A stretch of DNA of 64,000 nt, taken from assembly GCA_963643465.1 (NCBI GenBank), contig CAVIJT010000001.1, positions 124,001 through 188,000 on the forward strand, read 5' to 3'. Each line of letters starts with the position of its first letter. Within the stretch, counting starts at the first letter, position 1. This DNA is from CAG-411 sp963643465 (GTDB taxonomy: Bacteria > Bacillota > Clostridia > Lachnospirales > Lachnospiraceae). This document shows, one piece after another, positions 52,626 through 62,479 of this stretch. The translations under genes were made by a program, and so were the position numbers. The notes below the pieces were generated by a model. That model saw only the letters and a list, made by a program, of their open reading frames with translations. It was not told the DNA's origin and made no database searches.

Positions 52626-54326
52626 TTACCTTGTGCTTAATATAAATTCCTGATAGGCATTGTTGCTAAAACCAACCGCTTTATCAATATAAGGCTGCGC
52701 CACCAAGGATATGGCTATAAGCAATACACAGCTAACTACTATAGATACTACCCACTTATTCTTCACACATCTATGAATGGAACATTTACCATCTATCCAT
52801 AGACCTTCCAATTTATCCAACAATAACTGATACCCCTGTACCGCATATGGAATCAATAAAACAAAATAAGGTAGTACATACTGACACTTTGCTTCCCATA
52901 TCAAATGAAATAGAAATCCTCCAATAAAAATAGTTGCCAATAACAACTGTTCTAATTTTATATTTTTTCTTCCTGCAATAAGACAAATGCAAACTCCTAA
53001 TAAGAGAATCATTTGAAAACTATTCATATACATGGTTACGATTCGATTTCCCGGTTCCCCAAGAAAACTATCCATCCACTCTGGCATTTCCTTTACCGAA
53101 ATTCCTTTTTCCTGTCGCTTTGTTAAATCGTTTATCCAAAAGCATTCAAACGTAGGATTATTCCACTGTGATATGAGCTTTTTATAAAAGAATGAAACCG
53201 TTGCACTTGGATTATGTGCCATCTCTTGTATTCTCTGACTAATCTCTTTCTTCACCGCTATACTTGCTAATTGGGTATCGCAATTGTTTTCTCTGTACAC
53301 ATCCTCATTATATTGATTATGCCAACCACTTGCCATATAACCATCCTGCAATCCCATAGCCACCCATGCCAACGTTGGTACTCCTGTAGAAATCTCTTCA
53401 TCCGTAATTTTGCCAGTATGAAACTTAACTAAATTGGTTGCACCTAAGGTTGCCACTAAAACTACTAGAAGAAAAAGAATGGTCTTTTTTCTTGGCTTAT
53501 GCAGAAAATCCAACAGTAAAAAAATCAATACGCCAATTAAATGAATCAGATAATTTTCTTTTACTACCACTGACAATGCCAAAGTAATCGTTGCTAATAC
53601 TACCCAAGATGTCTTTCTTGTGTCAAAGAATTTGCATACACAATAAATCCCCGTCATAGATAATCCCATACCAATGGTATTTCCATACAAAAAAGTAACA
53701 TACCCCAGTAAAGGAAAAAACAACAATGTAACTACTCCAACTATGTACTGATTTTTCTGTTCATTTGCCTTTAAAAGCAACTTTCCGATACCATTTAAAC
53801 TCCATATTGTCCCAAGCAGAGCAACCACATTTAACACTCTCACCGTATTATATCCAAAAGGAAACAGTTTAAATAACCAATAGAATACATAGACAATTCC
53901 CACTTGATTAGGATACACATCCATATACCCTCCCGACTGAAATGCTGAATAATCTCCGGCAATCATATTCATAGCTGTCTCCACCACACTTTTTTGATCC
54001 GCTCTTGGTGCAATTTGTGTATAAAGAGTAAACCACAGTGCAATCACCGCATAAATTCCTAATATTGCATACCACAAATATTTCTTTATACCTACATTGC
54101 TATTTTTTTTACCAAACATTCTATATCCTATAATTACGATAAGAAATACAAGAAAAATCCCCACTTGCAATGGTATATTATCGGATACATAGTAAGTAAA
54201 TTCATCATTATTGACATAACAACTTCCAAAAAGCCCTGTTACTGACAAAAAAACAACCATACATACAAGTAATATACCTATTATCCATTTTGAAACCATT
54301 TCCAAATAAGCGACATATTTATTCAT
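52626..54326 (-). CDS. Polytopic membrane glycosyltransferase-like protein
   Basis: A 566-aa protein with 12 or so hydrophobic segments. After the first helix a loop has CYVNNDEFTYYVSDN. A second loop has GDYSAFQSGGYMDVYPNQVG with the acidic and aromatic residues expected of mannosyltransferase-type GT-C enzymes. It lies directly after a GtrB-like transferase gene, which would supply a polyprenyl-linked donor. This pairing recurs in surface glycan loci. No family is certain, and the product may instead be a flippase-linked or polymerase-like protein. Confidence 0.65.
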   Translation of the reverse strand: MNKYVAYLEMVSKWIIGILLVCMVVFLSVTGLFGSCYVNNDEFTYYVSDNIPLQVGIFLVFLIVIIGYRMFGKKNSNVGIKKYLWYAILGIYAVIALWFTLYTQIAPRADQKSVVETAMNMIAGDYSAFQSGGYMDVYPNQVGIVYVFYWLFKLFPFGYNTVRVLNVVALLGTIWSLNGIGKLLLKANEQKNQYIVGVVTLLFFPLLGYVTFLYGNTIGMGLSMTGIYCVCKFFDTRKTSWVVLATITLALSVVVKENYLIHLIGVLIFLLLDFLHKPRKKTILFLLVVLVATLGATNLVKFHTGKITDEEISTGVPTLAWVAMGLQDGYMASGWHNQYNEDVYRENNCDTQLASIAVKKEISQRIQEMAHNPSATVSFFYKKLISQWNNPTFECFWINDLTKRQEKGISVKEMPEWMDSFLGEPGNRIVTMYMNSFQMILLLGVCICLIAGRKNIKLEQLLLATIFIGGFLFHLIWEAKCQYVLPYFVLLIPYAVQGYQLLLDKLEGLWIDGKCSIHRCVKNKWVVSIVVSCVLLIAISLVAQPYIDKAVGFSNNAYQEFILSTR

Positions 54327-54349
54327 TTTACCAAACGCTCCTCAACACA

Positions 54350-54382
54350 TAGAGAAAGCGGATACTTCTATCCGCCCTCTCT
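54350..54382 (-). terminator. Intercistronic hairpin after the GtrB-like gene
   Basis: On the minus strand AGAGAGGGCGGATA pairs with TATCCGCTTTCTCT (two G-U pairs) with a 4-base loop, starting at the stop codon of the GtrB-like gene. The T residues are inside the stem and none follow, so it may be a weak or leaky terminator or a stability element before the 566-aa gene. Confidence 0.45.
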
Positions 54383-55320
54383 TATTTTTCTTCCATATTC
54401 GTCTCTTTTGTAATATAAATTGGTCTCTTCTTTGTCTCAAGATACATCTTAGCTACATACATACCTAAAATTCCCATACAAAACATCTGCAATCCACCAA
54501 TAAATATAATAATAGAAATTGTGGATGGCCAGCCTGCCACTGGATCTCCATACATACACGCTCTCACAATAATAAACACCAATGCTATCACTGCTGCCAT
54601 GCAACAGAGCAATCCAAAAAGAGAGGCAATCCAAAGAGGCGTTGTGGAAAACGCAATAATCCCCTCTAAGGCATATAAAAATAGTTTCCAGAACGACCAT
54701 TTGGTAGTTCCTGCCGAACGCTCCACATTTTCAAATGGGATCCATTTGGTCTTATAACCAATCCAACCAAAAATTCCTTTGGTAAATCGATTGTATTCTC
54801 TCATAGACAAAATAGAGTCTACCATCTGTCTAGTCATAAATCGGTAATCTCTGGCTCCATCCACAATATCTGCATTGGAAATTTTATTGATGATACGATA
54901 AAACTTACGAGCAAACCACGAACGAATAGGAGCCTCTCCTTTCCGATCTGTACGCATAGTAGCCGCGCAATCATATCCCTCTTCACTAACCGCCTTATAC
55001 ATCTCTTCCAACAAATATGGTGGGTCTTGCAAATCCACATCCATAGTAACAATATAATCACCAGTTGTTGCCTCTAGCCCTGCAAACAAACCAGCTTCTT
55101 TTCCAAAATTTCTCGAAAAGGAAATATATTTCACACGAGCATCCTCTGCCGCCAACTTCTTCATTTCTTCTAAAGAACGATCCTTACTTCCATCATCCAC
55201 AAATATAAATTCAAATTCTAAATCCGGCATATTTGTAATATACTTCATCATCTCATCATAAAAAATTCGAATCGTTTCTTCTTCATTGTAACATGGCACT
55301 ACAACGGAACACTTCTTCAT
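54382..55320 (-). CDS. GtrB-like polyprenyl-phosphate glycosyltransferase (GT2)
   Basis: A 312-aa GT2 enzyme that should make a polyprenyl-phosphate sugar. It has MKKCSVVVPCYNEEETIRIF, FIFVDDGSKDRSLEEM, SRNFGKEAGLFAG, the metal motif in YIVTMDVDLQDPPYL, and two C-terminal membrane helices followed by LGMYVAKMYLETKKRPIYI. The ATG at 55320 has AAGGAG at a good distance. The GTG one codon earlier is not preferred. It is a paralogue of the gene at 30917–31882. A promoter candidate lies 40–68 bp upstream, and the next gene is a GT-C-like membrane protein, its probable partner. Confidence 0.9.
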   Translation of the reverse strand: MKKCSVVVPCYNEEETIRIFYDEMMKYITNMPDLEFEFIFVDDGSKDRSLEEMKKLAAEDARVKYISFSRNFGKEAGLFAGLEATTGDYIVTMDVDLQDPPYLLEEMYKAVSEEGYDCAATMRTDRKGEAPIRSWFARKFYRIINKISNADIVDGARDYRFMTRQMVDSILSMREYNRFTKGIFGWIGYKTKWIPFENVERSAGTTKWSFWKLFLYALEGIIAFSTTPLWIASLFGLLCCMAAVIALVFIIVRACMYGDPVAGWPSTISIIIFIGGLQMFCMGILGMYVAKMYLETKKRPIYITKETNMEEK

Positions 55321-55359
55321 CACATCAGCTCCTTACATTTATTGTAAAACTTAGTTTTT

Positions 55360-55388
55360 ATTTTATCATTTTTCAGGTTTTAATACAA
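55360..55388 (-). promoter_or_regulatory. Candidate promoter of the GtrB-like gene
   Basis: On the minus strand TTGTAT (55383–55388) and TAAAAT (55360–55365) are 17 bases apart, with TGA directly before the -10. It lies about 40 bases before the ATG at 55320, in the only gap of this size (84 bp) in this part of the cluster. Confidence 0.45.
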
Positions 55389-55404
55389 GTTATGACATAT
55401 TTTT

Positions 55405-56520
55405 CTATTTTACAAAGGACATTATCTTTTTTGTCAATAATCCACTCCATTTTTCTACAGTAATGCAAAATAACTTGGATACCAACAATACTACTGCCAA
55501 TGATGCAAATAGGTTAATACAATACACAATGTCTGCACTAAAATGCTTGATAAGCACTCCATATACAGCTAGGGAAAAAGATGACAATACGAACCAATGC
55601 AATAAATAGATACCAAAAGACAAGCAATTTGTCTTTTTTAGCCCCTTGCACTCCAAGGCACATTTTAAACCTTCCAAATTATTTACGGAAACCACAAATA
55701 ACACGCTATAGATTGCCTGTAAATACTGCACAATATATTCTGGATAGTTTCCTATGGCATCTAATACAATTCCTTGTATCAAAGAAAAACATATGTAAAT
55801 TCCCAATATAATAAGTACATTGACAATTGGCTTTTGCTTTCCAAGAAACTGTTTGTCCATCAACACTTTCAAAAATCCACCAAACGCAGTAATAATACTA
55901 TACAAATATACACCATGCTTCTCTGGAAATGCCACCAGCATAACAGCCCACAGTACCACAACAGCTATATTCACGTATTTTGCCTTCCACTTAGATACTG
56001 CAAATTTACAAACATAGATTACACAACTTCCCACAAACATAGCAAACAACATCCACAATGGAGAATTTAATTCTGAGGTCATTTTAATGGATGCTCGAAG
56101 AACAATCCATGGAGTAATCTCAAAACCGTAATATCCTCCAATCCACTCATTTTGTAAAACTTGTGCATAATACTGTGTCTGAAAACAATGCAAGTGATAC
56201 AGAACAAAGGCAATACCATTCACACAAAGCAACGGAAAGAAAAAACGGAGATATCGGTTCACCATTGCCTTAACCAGCTCTTTCCATGTCTTAATTTCTT
56301 TTTTGCTTGCAAAATATCCACTAAGTACACAAAATAAGCACACCCACAAATTTCCATTCTTTAATATATTAAATGAACTTTGTATCACAGCTCCAAATCC
56401 TGCACTTAATTGTTTTACTCCACACTGCTCATAAAAAAAACCATGAAAATGTGATAGGAATACACAAATACATGCAAGTAATTTTATGCCGTCAATCCAA
56501 TCCATTCTTTTCTTTTCCAT
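55405..56520 (-). CDS. Acyltransferase-3 family membrane protein
   Basis: A 371-aa polytopic protein. The N-terminus MDWIDGIKLLACICVFLSHF carries the family pattern and His, followed by VCLFCVLSGYFASKKEIKTW and RYLRFFFPLLCVNG. The closing part includes CLSFGIYLLHWFVLSSFSL, the usual late His motif. AGGAGAG precedes the ATG. It lies 26 bp after another acyltransferase gene, with which it shares only family-level similarity. Acyl transfer to a surface sugar is likely; donor and acceptor are unknown. Confidence 0.82.
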   Translation of the reverse strand: MEKKRMDWIDGIKLLACICVFLSHFHGFFYEQCGVKQLSAGFGAVIQSSFNILKNGNLWVCLFCVLSGYFASKKEIKTWKELVKAMVNRYLRFFFPLLCVNGIAFVLYHLHCFQTQYYAQVLQNEWIGGYYGFEITPWIVLRASIKMTSELNSPLWMLFAMFVGSCVIYVCKFAVSKWKAKYVNIAVVVLWAVMLVAFPEKHGVYLYSIITAFGGFLKVLMDKQFLGKQKPIVNVLIILGIYICFSLIQGIVLDAIGNYPEYIVQYLQAIYSVLFVVSVNNLEGLKCALECKGLKKTNCLSFGIYLLHWFVLSSFSLAVYGVLIKHFSADIVYCINLFASLAVVLLVSKLFCITVEKWSGLLTKKIMSFVK

Positions 56521-56546
56521 ACGATTTTCTCTCCTGTTTCCTTGTC

Positions 56547-57530
56547 TTATATATGTAACTTTTTAAACACCCAATCTAACAAAGTATGTAATATAAAAGC
56601 TATGGCAATCGTTGCTGAAAATACAACTATATTGAAAACAATTGCTAAATTGTCAAAGGGAAGCACTTCGAAATAAGCAGTTACTTTTCTCAATAAAAAT
56701 TCATGAAGCAAATATATTTCCAATGTGATTCCTCCTAAAAATTTTAACACTGGAAATTCATATTTGACTTTATCAAATAAACATACTAACATCATACATA
56801 ATGGAATTGCCACAATGAAATATACCAAGTATTTGTAATCATATCGAACATAACGAAGCATGTTGTATTGACGTATGAAGTTCTCAATAACTACTCCAAT
56901 TACAAATAAAATCCCTATTCCCACGAACACTCGTTTCTTTATCTCCACTTTTTTATAACTGCATTCCCCTAAAAAGATTCCTCCAAAATATACTGGCCAT
57001 CGAAACAAGAAAATAAAATAATCGGCATTGTGAAACACCAATGACAATGCTAATAAACCAATCCATATCCCACCAAAAATAAGATATGCTTGTTTCTTAC
57101 TTTTTAAATAAAATTTCATAAAAAGGGGCGTTATAATATAAAATGCTAAAATAGCTGGTATATACCAAAAATAAAGGTTTCCTTCTAACCAAAAACTCAA
57201 TCCTGTCATATATTTACCAAAAACAGACCAATCTATATCTGTCAATGTTTTATCAGAAAGTTGTATGATTAGATTCACAATAAACCATGCAGGTACAATT
57301 CGAACGATTCTCTTTTTGTAAAATTCCTGCCAAGTTGGTCTTTTTAAGTATGCGTAATACATTCCAAATCCTGATACAAGAAAAAATATATCTACTCCCA
57401 TATCTCCACAAAAACAAAACATATCAATAACAGCATTAGCATGTACAACACTACTATGAAACATTGCTACCAACAATATAGCAAGTCCCATCAACTGTCC
57501 CCGATACTTACTGAGTAAACTTACATCCAT
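56547..57530 (-). CDS. Acyltransferase-3 family membrane protein
   Basis: A 327-aa protein with about ten helices. It begins with RGQLMGLAILLVAMFHSSVV, then MGVDIFFLVSGFGMYYAYLK and FYKKRIVRIVPAWFIVN. These are the strongest acyltransferase-3 matches in the window: catalytic-type His in MFHS, the G.D.FF..SG.G block and the KR...RI.P block. CAGGAGG lies before the ATG. It sits between a GT2 gene and another acyltransferase gene with short gaps, so it is part of the operon. Confidence 0.88.
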   Translation of the reverse strand: MDVSLLSKYRGQLMGLAILLVAMFHSSVVHANAVIDMFCFCGDMGVDIFFLVSGFGMYYAYLKRPTWQEFYKKRIVRIVPAWFIVNLIIQLSDKTLTDIDWSVFGKYMTGLSFWLEGNLYFWYIPAILAFYIITPLFMKFYLKSKKQAYLIFGGIWIGLLALSLVFHNADYFIFLFRWPVYFGGIFLGECSYKKVEIKKRVFVGIGILFVIGVVIENFIRQYNMLRYVRYDYKYLVYFIVAIPLCMMLVCLFDKVKYEFPVLKFLGGITLEIYLLHEFLLRKVTAYFEVLPFDNLAIVFNIVVFSATIAIAFILHTLLDWVFKKLHI

Positions 57531-57550
57531 TCTTCTTCCTCCTGGTCCTA

Positions 57551-58510
57551 TTAAATTTTCTTAGTAAGTTTGTAAAATGCACGATATAATCTTGGATGTG
57601 CAATAAGATTACAACGGAATTTTTGTTTTCCATCCAACGGCTTATAAGATTTAAAAAAACTCATATGCTCCTTCATAATACTACAAAATTCTTTATATTT
57701 TTGCTTTCCAAAATCATCTTCTGCTTTTACCAAACACAAAATATGACCATATAGATTGTAGACATATTTATATCTTGCTTGCTCTACAAGTTCTGGAAAT
57801 TTGTCCTTTATAAACTCATACTGTCGTTGCAAAGCCTTTGCCTCATCAAGTTTTCCATAATGAAACTCACTTCGGGTAATACTCTGTGACACTTGAAAAT
57901 AGTAATAAAGTGGTATATTTTGATATACAATTTTATCCGCTGCCTGAAAAATTTCAAAAGCAGTCATTAAATCCTCATAAATGGCTCCATCCGGATACTG
58001 TATATGCTCAAACAATTCCCTTTTATACAACTTGGCCCAAGGACTACAAAACTGCTGATTCTCCATGATTTTTCCAATAGCCTGCGCACTATTTAATATC
58101 TCTAATTCACCAAGCGCCTTTGGCGTATCCATCTTTGAATCATAGGATAATTTGTACCCTACAATAGCCAAATCTGCATGATGTTCTCGCTGTAACTGTA
58201 TCAACGTATCCAATAATTTGGGATGTGCATAATCATCACTATCAATAAATACAATAAAATCCCCTATAGCATTGGCAAGTCCTGTGTTTCTTGCCGCTGC
58301 CACACCAGCATTTTGTTTATGTATCACCTTGATTCTTGAATCCTCTGCTGCATACTTATCACAAATAGCTCCGCTATTATCCGGAGAACCATCATCCACA
58401 AAAATTGCTTCCCAATTCTGGTAGGTCTGTGCTTGAATACATTTAATACAACGTTCTATGTACTCCTCCACTTTATATACTGGGGTAATAATACTAATTT
58501 TCTCAGCCAT
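57551..58510 (-). CDS. GT2 family glycosyltransferase
   Basis: Cytoplasmic GT-A fold enzyme of 319 aa. It has KISIITPVYKVEEYIERCIK, AIFVDDGSPDNSGAICDKYA, GVAAARNTGLANA and the metal-binding FIVFIDSDDYAHPK. A helical C-terminal part of about 200 residues of the kind seen in WcaA/EpsJ-type enzymes follows. The ATG at 58510 is chosen because GAGAGGCGG lies upstream. An ATG 21 bases earlier contains that sequence within its first codons. It is one of four neighbouring GT2 domains. The sugar is unknown. Confidence 0.9.
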   Translation of the reverse strand: MAEKISIITPVYKVEEYIERCIKCIQAQTYQNWEAIFVDDGSPDNSGAICDKYAAEDSRIKVIHKQNAGVAAARNTGLANAIGDFIVFIDSDDYAHPKLLDTLIQLQREHHADLAIVGYKLSYDSKMDTPKALGELEILNSAQAIGKIMENQQFCSPWAKLYKRELFEHIQYPDGAIYEDLMTAFEIFQAADKIVYQNIPLYYYFQVSQSITRSEFHYGKLDEAKALQRQYEFIKDKFPELVEQARYKYVYNLYGHILCLVKAEDDFGKQKYKEFCSIMKEHMSFFKSYKPLDGKQKFRCNLIAHPRLYRAFYKLTKKI

Positions 58511-58531
58511 CTTTTGTCCGCCGCCTCTCAT

Positions 58532-59563
58532 CTAATTGAAGTAGTTATCCACACCTTTTATCTTACGAATGGTCTTTCTTTTAACCTGATCTATCCTGTA
58601 CCATATATCACTAAGCCACAAATGTTTCATAAACATCTTCCACTTTAACTTTTTTTTCTTAGAAATATGCAAAAATTCCTTATTTTCTTTATATTTATGT
58701 ATGAATTTCTGACGAAACTCCTTATAAAGATTTTTCTCCTCTGGATAATTGATTTTTACAAGATAATAGTAGTCCCACAAAATTTCCATATAATGAACCA
58801 AAAAACGATGTTTTAAATCCTTTGAAATTTTATCCTTTAAGAATTCCTCTCTTTCCTCTAACACATAAACATATGTGGTTCTGGATAACTTAAAAGAGCG
58901 ACTATAACTGGTTGGACGTTTTCTCCAATAATACAAATACACATCCGTATAAATCACTTCCTGAGCTGTGCAAAGTAAATGCGGAATACAAAAGTCGTCC
59001 TCACCATTAATACCATCCGGAAAGCGATGTCCGGCATCAAATACTTTTCTCTTATAAAGTTTGTTCCAAGGAAGAATCGTTTTTGTATTTAACGAAGTAA
59101 TCAAATGATTCATACATTCTACGCCAGTATACCTATCAATTTTTATATTGTCATAGTCAATCACATGATCCGGATGATCATTGTCCTCATCCTCTATTTC
59201 CAAATAATCGGCAACTACAATGTCCACTTGATTATCTACCAGCAATCTATGCAAAATTTCAAAGTTCTGCCGGTGCATATAATCATCGCAATCAGAAAAA
59301 CCGATGTAATCCCCTTTTGCCACATCAATTCCAGTATTCCTTGCTGCTGAAATACCTCCATTTTTCTCTCGATGAATCACTTTAATTCTAGAATCTTCTT
59401 TTGCAAGTTCATCACAAATCTTACCACTATTATCCGGGGAATGATCATCCACCAAAATAATCTCTAAATTTTTATAAGACTGCTCCATAATTGCGCGAAT
59501 ACATTTTTCCAAATAACTCTCTGCGCTATATACAGGCACAATAACAGAAATCAACTCTTCCAT
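58532..59563 (-). CDS. GT2 family glycosyltransferase
   Basis: A 343-aa GT-A enzyme beginning MEELISVIVPVYSAESYLEK, with IILVDDHSPDNSGKICDELA, GGISAARNTGIDVA and the DDD-like motif YIGFSDCDDYMHR. There is an unusual Cys between the metal-binding Asp residues (DCDD). The C-terminal half is helical, very rich in Lys, Tyr and Leu, and ends in a strongly basic segment (KRKTIRKIKG). TAGGAGG lies before the ATG. It is 10 bp downstream of the GT2–GT-D fusion gene. Confidence 0.9.
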   Translation of the reverse strand: MEELISVIVPVYSAESYLEKCIRAIMEQSYKNLEIILVDDHSPDNSGKICDELAKEDSRIKVIHREKNGGISAARNTGIDVAKGDYIGFSDCDDYMHRQNFEILHRLLVDNQVDIVVADYLEIEDEDNDHPDHVIDYDNIKIDRYTGVECMNHLITSLNTKTILPWNKLYKRKVFDAGHRFPDGINGEDDFCIPHLLCTAQEVIYTDVYLYYWRKRPTSYSRSFKLSRTTYVYVLEEREEFLKDKISKDLKHRFLVHYMEILWDYYYLVKINYPEEKNLYKEFRQKFIHKYKENKEFLHISKKKKLKWKMFMKHLWLSDIWYRIDQVKRKTIRKIKGVDNYFN

Positions 59564-59573
59564 ACGATTCCTC

Positions 59574-61430
59574 CTACCATTCTACACGTCTAATAATTTG
59601 TGATTGATATGTTTCATCTAATAATTCTGTACAATTTAATCCTGCGTCCACTTCATTCACAAACTTGTTTTCTATGCTCACTTTCTTTGTGGCTCCCATT
59701 TTAAACCACTCGTATTCAATATCTACATGTCCCACATCCAAAGCCTGACGACCTGTCTTATGCAAATCATATGCCAATACAGTAGCGGTCGGTCCTAGCG
59801 CAATTAAATACAAAGCATCTTGCTCCATTTGACATGCCGCTTGTAAAATCTCATTATATTTTCCAAATGCGTCTCTAGCTGGTGCTAAAATCCTACGAAC
59901 CGACTTTGCAGTATCAAACAAATCATTTCCTATTCCAAGTCTTGACTTATCTCCTTCAATTAAGATAATATCTCTATCTCTCCATATCTCTTTTAATAAT
60001 TGAAAGCGATTGGCACATGGAGTCTTATCCCTATAATCCATATATGGCCGAGTCATGTTGGTATTATAGTACACCTTTCCAGGCTTTAAAAAGGAAATCC
60101 ATCGCTCTCTATGTTCTCCCATAAAACCATACCAAAAATATTGTGCATCTCCGCTTAAATAATCCAATTTTCCAAATCCATCCGATAAACAAACTAAATG
60201 ATTTGCTTCATCACTCTTTGCAATTTCAATCAAACGCCGCTTTAATTCTTTGGAAGGACGTTGGAAAGAGGTCTGTGGCAGGTCTGCCATCCATTTATAC
60301 TCTCCATCTCCAAACCGACTAACAGAGCAATGATCCTTTGCAATCTTTTCCAAAGTATCTTCGATAGACATAATCTTTGGATTCATAGCCGTTCCAGCCT
60401 GTTGTCTTCCTTTTCTTTGGTAATATTTAGACATTATTTTATTTTTAACTCTTTGTTTGATATTATTACTTTTCCAATAAAATGGCATATACATATTCAT
60501 CCAAACCTGACTAATAAGAAAACTGTTAAAACAAACTCTTCTTTCCCTTATAATGTCAATGTCTTTTCTTCCTTTTACTTTTTTCCATTCCTCCAAAAAA
60601 ACATTTCGAATCCTTTTTGCAAGTTCCTCTTGTGAACGTTTTTTTGCCTTCTCATAATATATTAATAGCATACTCAAAGACCGAGTTATGCACAAGGCAT
60701 ACTCTTTTGATGTCTTTCTTGAAAAGAACTGTAACTTTTCCTGCATGGCATCTACATAATCCCAATACATTTTCTCATTCTCTTGTTTCATAATGCTGTC
60801 TGCACGTTGTCTATAGTGATAAAAACGATCATAAAATACGCCTAATCTTTTTAATTCATATAAATAACGATAGGAAACAAACTCATCCTCCCGAATTCTT
60901 CCTACTGGAAATCTTAAATCCTTCCACACTTTTTTTCGGTAGAGCTTATTCCAGCTTACAACAAACAGATCATACTCTTCCCCAAACATATCCATCATTA
61001 ATTGATCATGATCCAACATATAAAAGTCTTTTGCAGCTCGATCCAAATGTAGCGAATTGTCTGATTCCTCCACCTTTTCACAGCGACACATCACCATCTC
61101 CATATCTGGATTTCGCTCCATGAAAGCAACCATCACTTCATACATTTGAGAATGAATATAATCATCACTATCCACAAATGCAATGTATTCTCCCTTGGCA
61201 ACCTGTATTCCTACATTTCTTGCATCTGATAACCCTCCATTCTCCTTATGGATTACTTTAATACGCGAATCCTTTTTGGCATATTCGTCACAAATTGCCA
61301 CGCACTCATCTTTGCTACCATCATCCACTAAAATAATTTCCAAATCACCATAAGTCTGATTTTGAATAGAAGTAATACAGTTTGCTAAATATGGTTTCAC
61401 ATGGTACACTGGTACAATTACTGAAATCAT
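59574..61430 (-). CDS. Fused GT2–GT-D glycosyltransferase
   Basis: A 618-aa protein joining two transferases. Residues 1–about 340 form a GT2 domain (ISVIVPVYHVKPYLANCITS, EIILVDDGSKDECVAICDEY, YIAFVDSDDYIHSQM) that is similar over its whole length to the next gene upstream. After a basic linker (about 335–365), residues about 370–618 form a GT-D/DUF1792 domain (SVSRFGDGEYKWMADLP, YYNTNMTRPYMDY, CANRFQLLKEIW, GDKSRLGIGNDLFD, LIALGPTATVLAYDL). GT-D enzymes are known from streptococcal adhesin glycosylation. The fusion suggests two sequential sugar additions on one acceptor; the sugars are unknown. GAGGGGG precedes the ATG. Confidence 0.92.
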   Translation of the reverse strand: MISVIVPVYHVKPYLANCITSIQNQTYGDLEIILVDDGSKDECVAICDEYAKKDSRIKVIHKENGGLSDARNVGIQVAKGEYIAFVDSDDYIHSQMYEVMVAFMERNPDMEMVMCRCEKVEESDNSLHLDRAAKDFYMLDHDQLMMDMFGEEYDLFVVSWNKLYRKKVWKDLRFPVGRIREDEFVSYRYLYELKRLGVFYDRFYHYRQRADSIMKQENEKMYWDYVDAMQEKLQFFSRKTSKEYALCITRSLSMLLIYYEKAKKRSQEELAKRIRNVFLEEWKKVKGRKDIDIIRERRVCFNSFLISQVWMNMYMPFYWKSNNIKQRVKNKIMSKYYQRKGRQQAGTAMNPKIMSIEDTLEKIAKDHCSVSRFGDGEYKWMADLPQTSFQRPSKELKRRLIEIAKSDEANHLVCLSDGFGKLDYLSGDAQYFWYGFMGEHRERWISFLKPGKVYYNTNMTRPYMDYRDKTPCANRFQLLKEIWRDRDIILIEGDKSRLGIGNDLFDTAKSVRRILAPARDAFGKYNEILQAACQMEQDALYLIALGPTATVLAYDLHKTGRQALDVGHVDIEYEWFKMGATKKVSIENKFVNEVDAGLNCTELLDETYQSQIIRRVEW

Positions 61431-61443
61431 AGAAATTCCCCCT

Positions 61444-62445
61444 CTATTTCTTTCTCATTTTGCGCTGTAAACTAATCATCTTCCAATATATTGGCATATA
61501 AAATTCCGCCCAACCATCTCCAATAAGATAACTGTTAAAATATACTCTTCTTTCCTTAGGAATTACTATTTGTTTATTATTTTTTACTTTCTTCCATTCT
61601 ATCAAAAAAGTATCTTTTATTTTTCCAGCAAGTTCTTTTTCTCCATTTGCCTTTGCTTCTTTATATCGCATTAACAAATGTTCTAAACTTCTATTGACAC
61701 AAAAAGCATATTCTTTTTTTTCTTTAGCAGAAAAGAATTGTAACCGCTCATTGATTGCCTCCAAATCATCATAATACCCCTTTACATGAAACGCACTCAT
61801 TGCAGAACCTACACGCTGCCGATAATAATACATTTTTTCGTCCATGAGTGCTAATGCCTTGGCATTATACAGCAATTTGTATGTAGTAAAAATATCTTCA
61901 TGTATTTTCCCCACTGGAAAAAGAATCCCTTCAAATAACTTTCTTTTATAAACTTTATTCCAGGATACAATATATGCTTCATAATCTGCTGCAAACATTT
62001 CCTGTATTATTTCTATATGACTAAATAATTGATAAGATTCCTTTACCTCTTTTTGTGCCTCATATGCCCTATTATCTTCTTCCTCTACTTTTTCAAATGG
62101 ACACATTGCAATGTCAATATCCGGCTCTTTTTGGAAACTTTTCATACACATTTCCAGCATTTGAGGATGAATATAGTCATCACTATCCACAAAAGTAATA
62201 TACTCTCCTTGTGCTATCTGCAATCCGGCATTTCTTGTATCTCCAATTCCACCATTCTGTTTATGAATGACCTTAATCCGTTCATCTTCCTTTGCATAGC
62301 GATCACAGATTGCCGGACAATTATCATCACTTCCATCATCCACTAAAATAAGCTCAAAATCACCATAAGTCTGCTTCAACACAGACTGTATACACTTTTC
62401 CAAAAACTTTTCTACTCGAAATACTGGTACAATAACAGAAATCAT
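61444..62445 (-). CDS. GT2 family glycosyltransferase
   Basis: A 333-aa GT-A enzyme from the ATG at 62445, which has GGAGGAAAAGT upstream. Ten extra residues from an earlier codon are not supported. Motifs are ISVIVPVFRVEKFLEKCIQS, LILVDDGSDDNCPAICDRYA, GGIGDTRNAGLQIA and YITFVDSDDYIHPQM. The C-terminal part (SWNKVYKRKLF, YYYRQRVGSA, WKKVKNNKQIVIPKERRVYF, MPIYWKM) aligns step by step with the GT2 half of the fusion protein encoded next. The two are duplicates. The gene lies 34 bp after the GT-D gene. Confidence 0.91.
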   Translation of the reverse strand: MISVIVPVFRVEKFLEKCIQSVLKQTYGDFELILVDDGSDDNCPAICDRYAKEDERIKVIHKQNGGIGDTRNAGLQIAQGEYITFVDSDDYIHPQMLEMCMKSFQKEPDIDIAMCPFEKVEEEDNRAYEAQKEVKESYQLFSHIEIIQEMFAADYEAYIVSWNKVYKRKLFEGILFPVGKIHEDIFTTYKLLYNAKALALMDEKMYYYRQRVGSAMSAFHVKGYYDDLEAINERLQFFSAKEKKEYAFCVNRSLEHLLMRYKEAKANGEKELAGKIKDTFLIEWKKVKNNKQIVIPKERRVYFNSYLIGDGWAEFYMPIYWKMISLQRKMRKK

Positions 62446-62479
62446 ACTTTTCCTCCATCTGCCAGGTTTTTCCATGGTC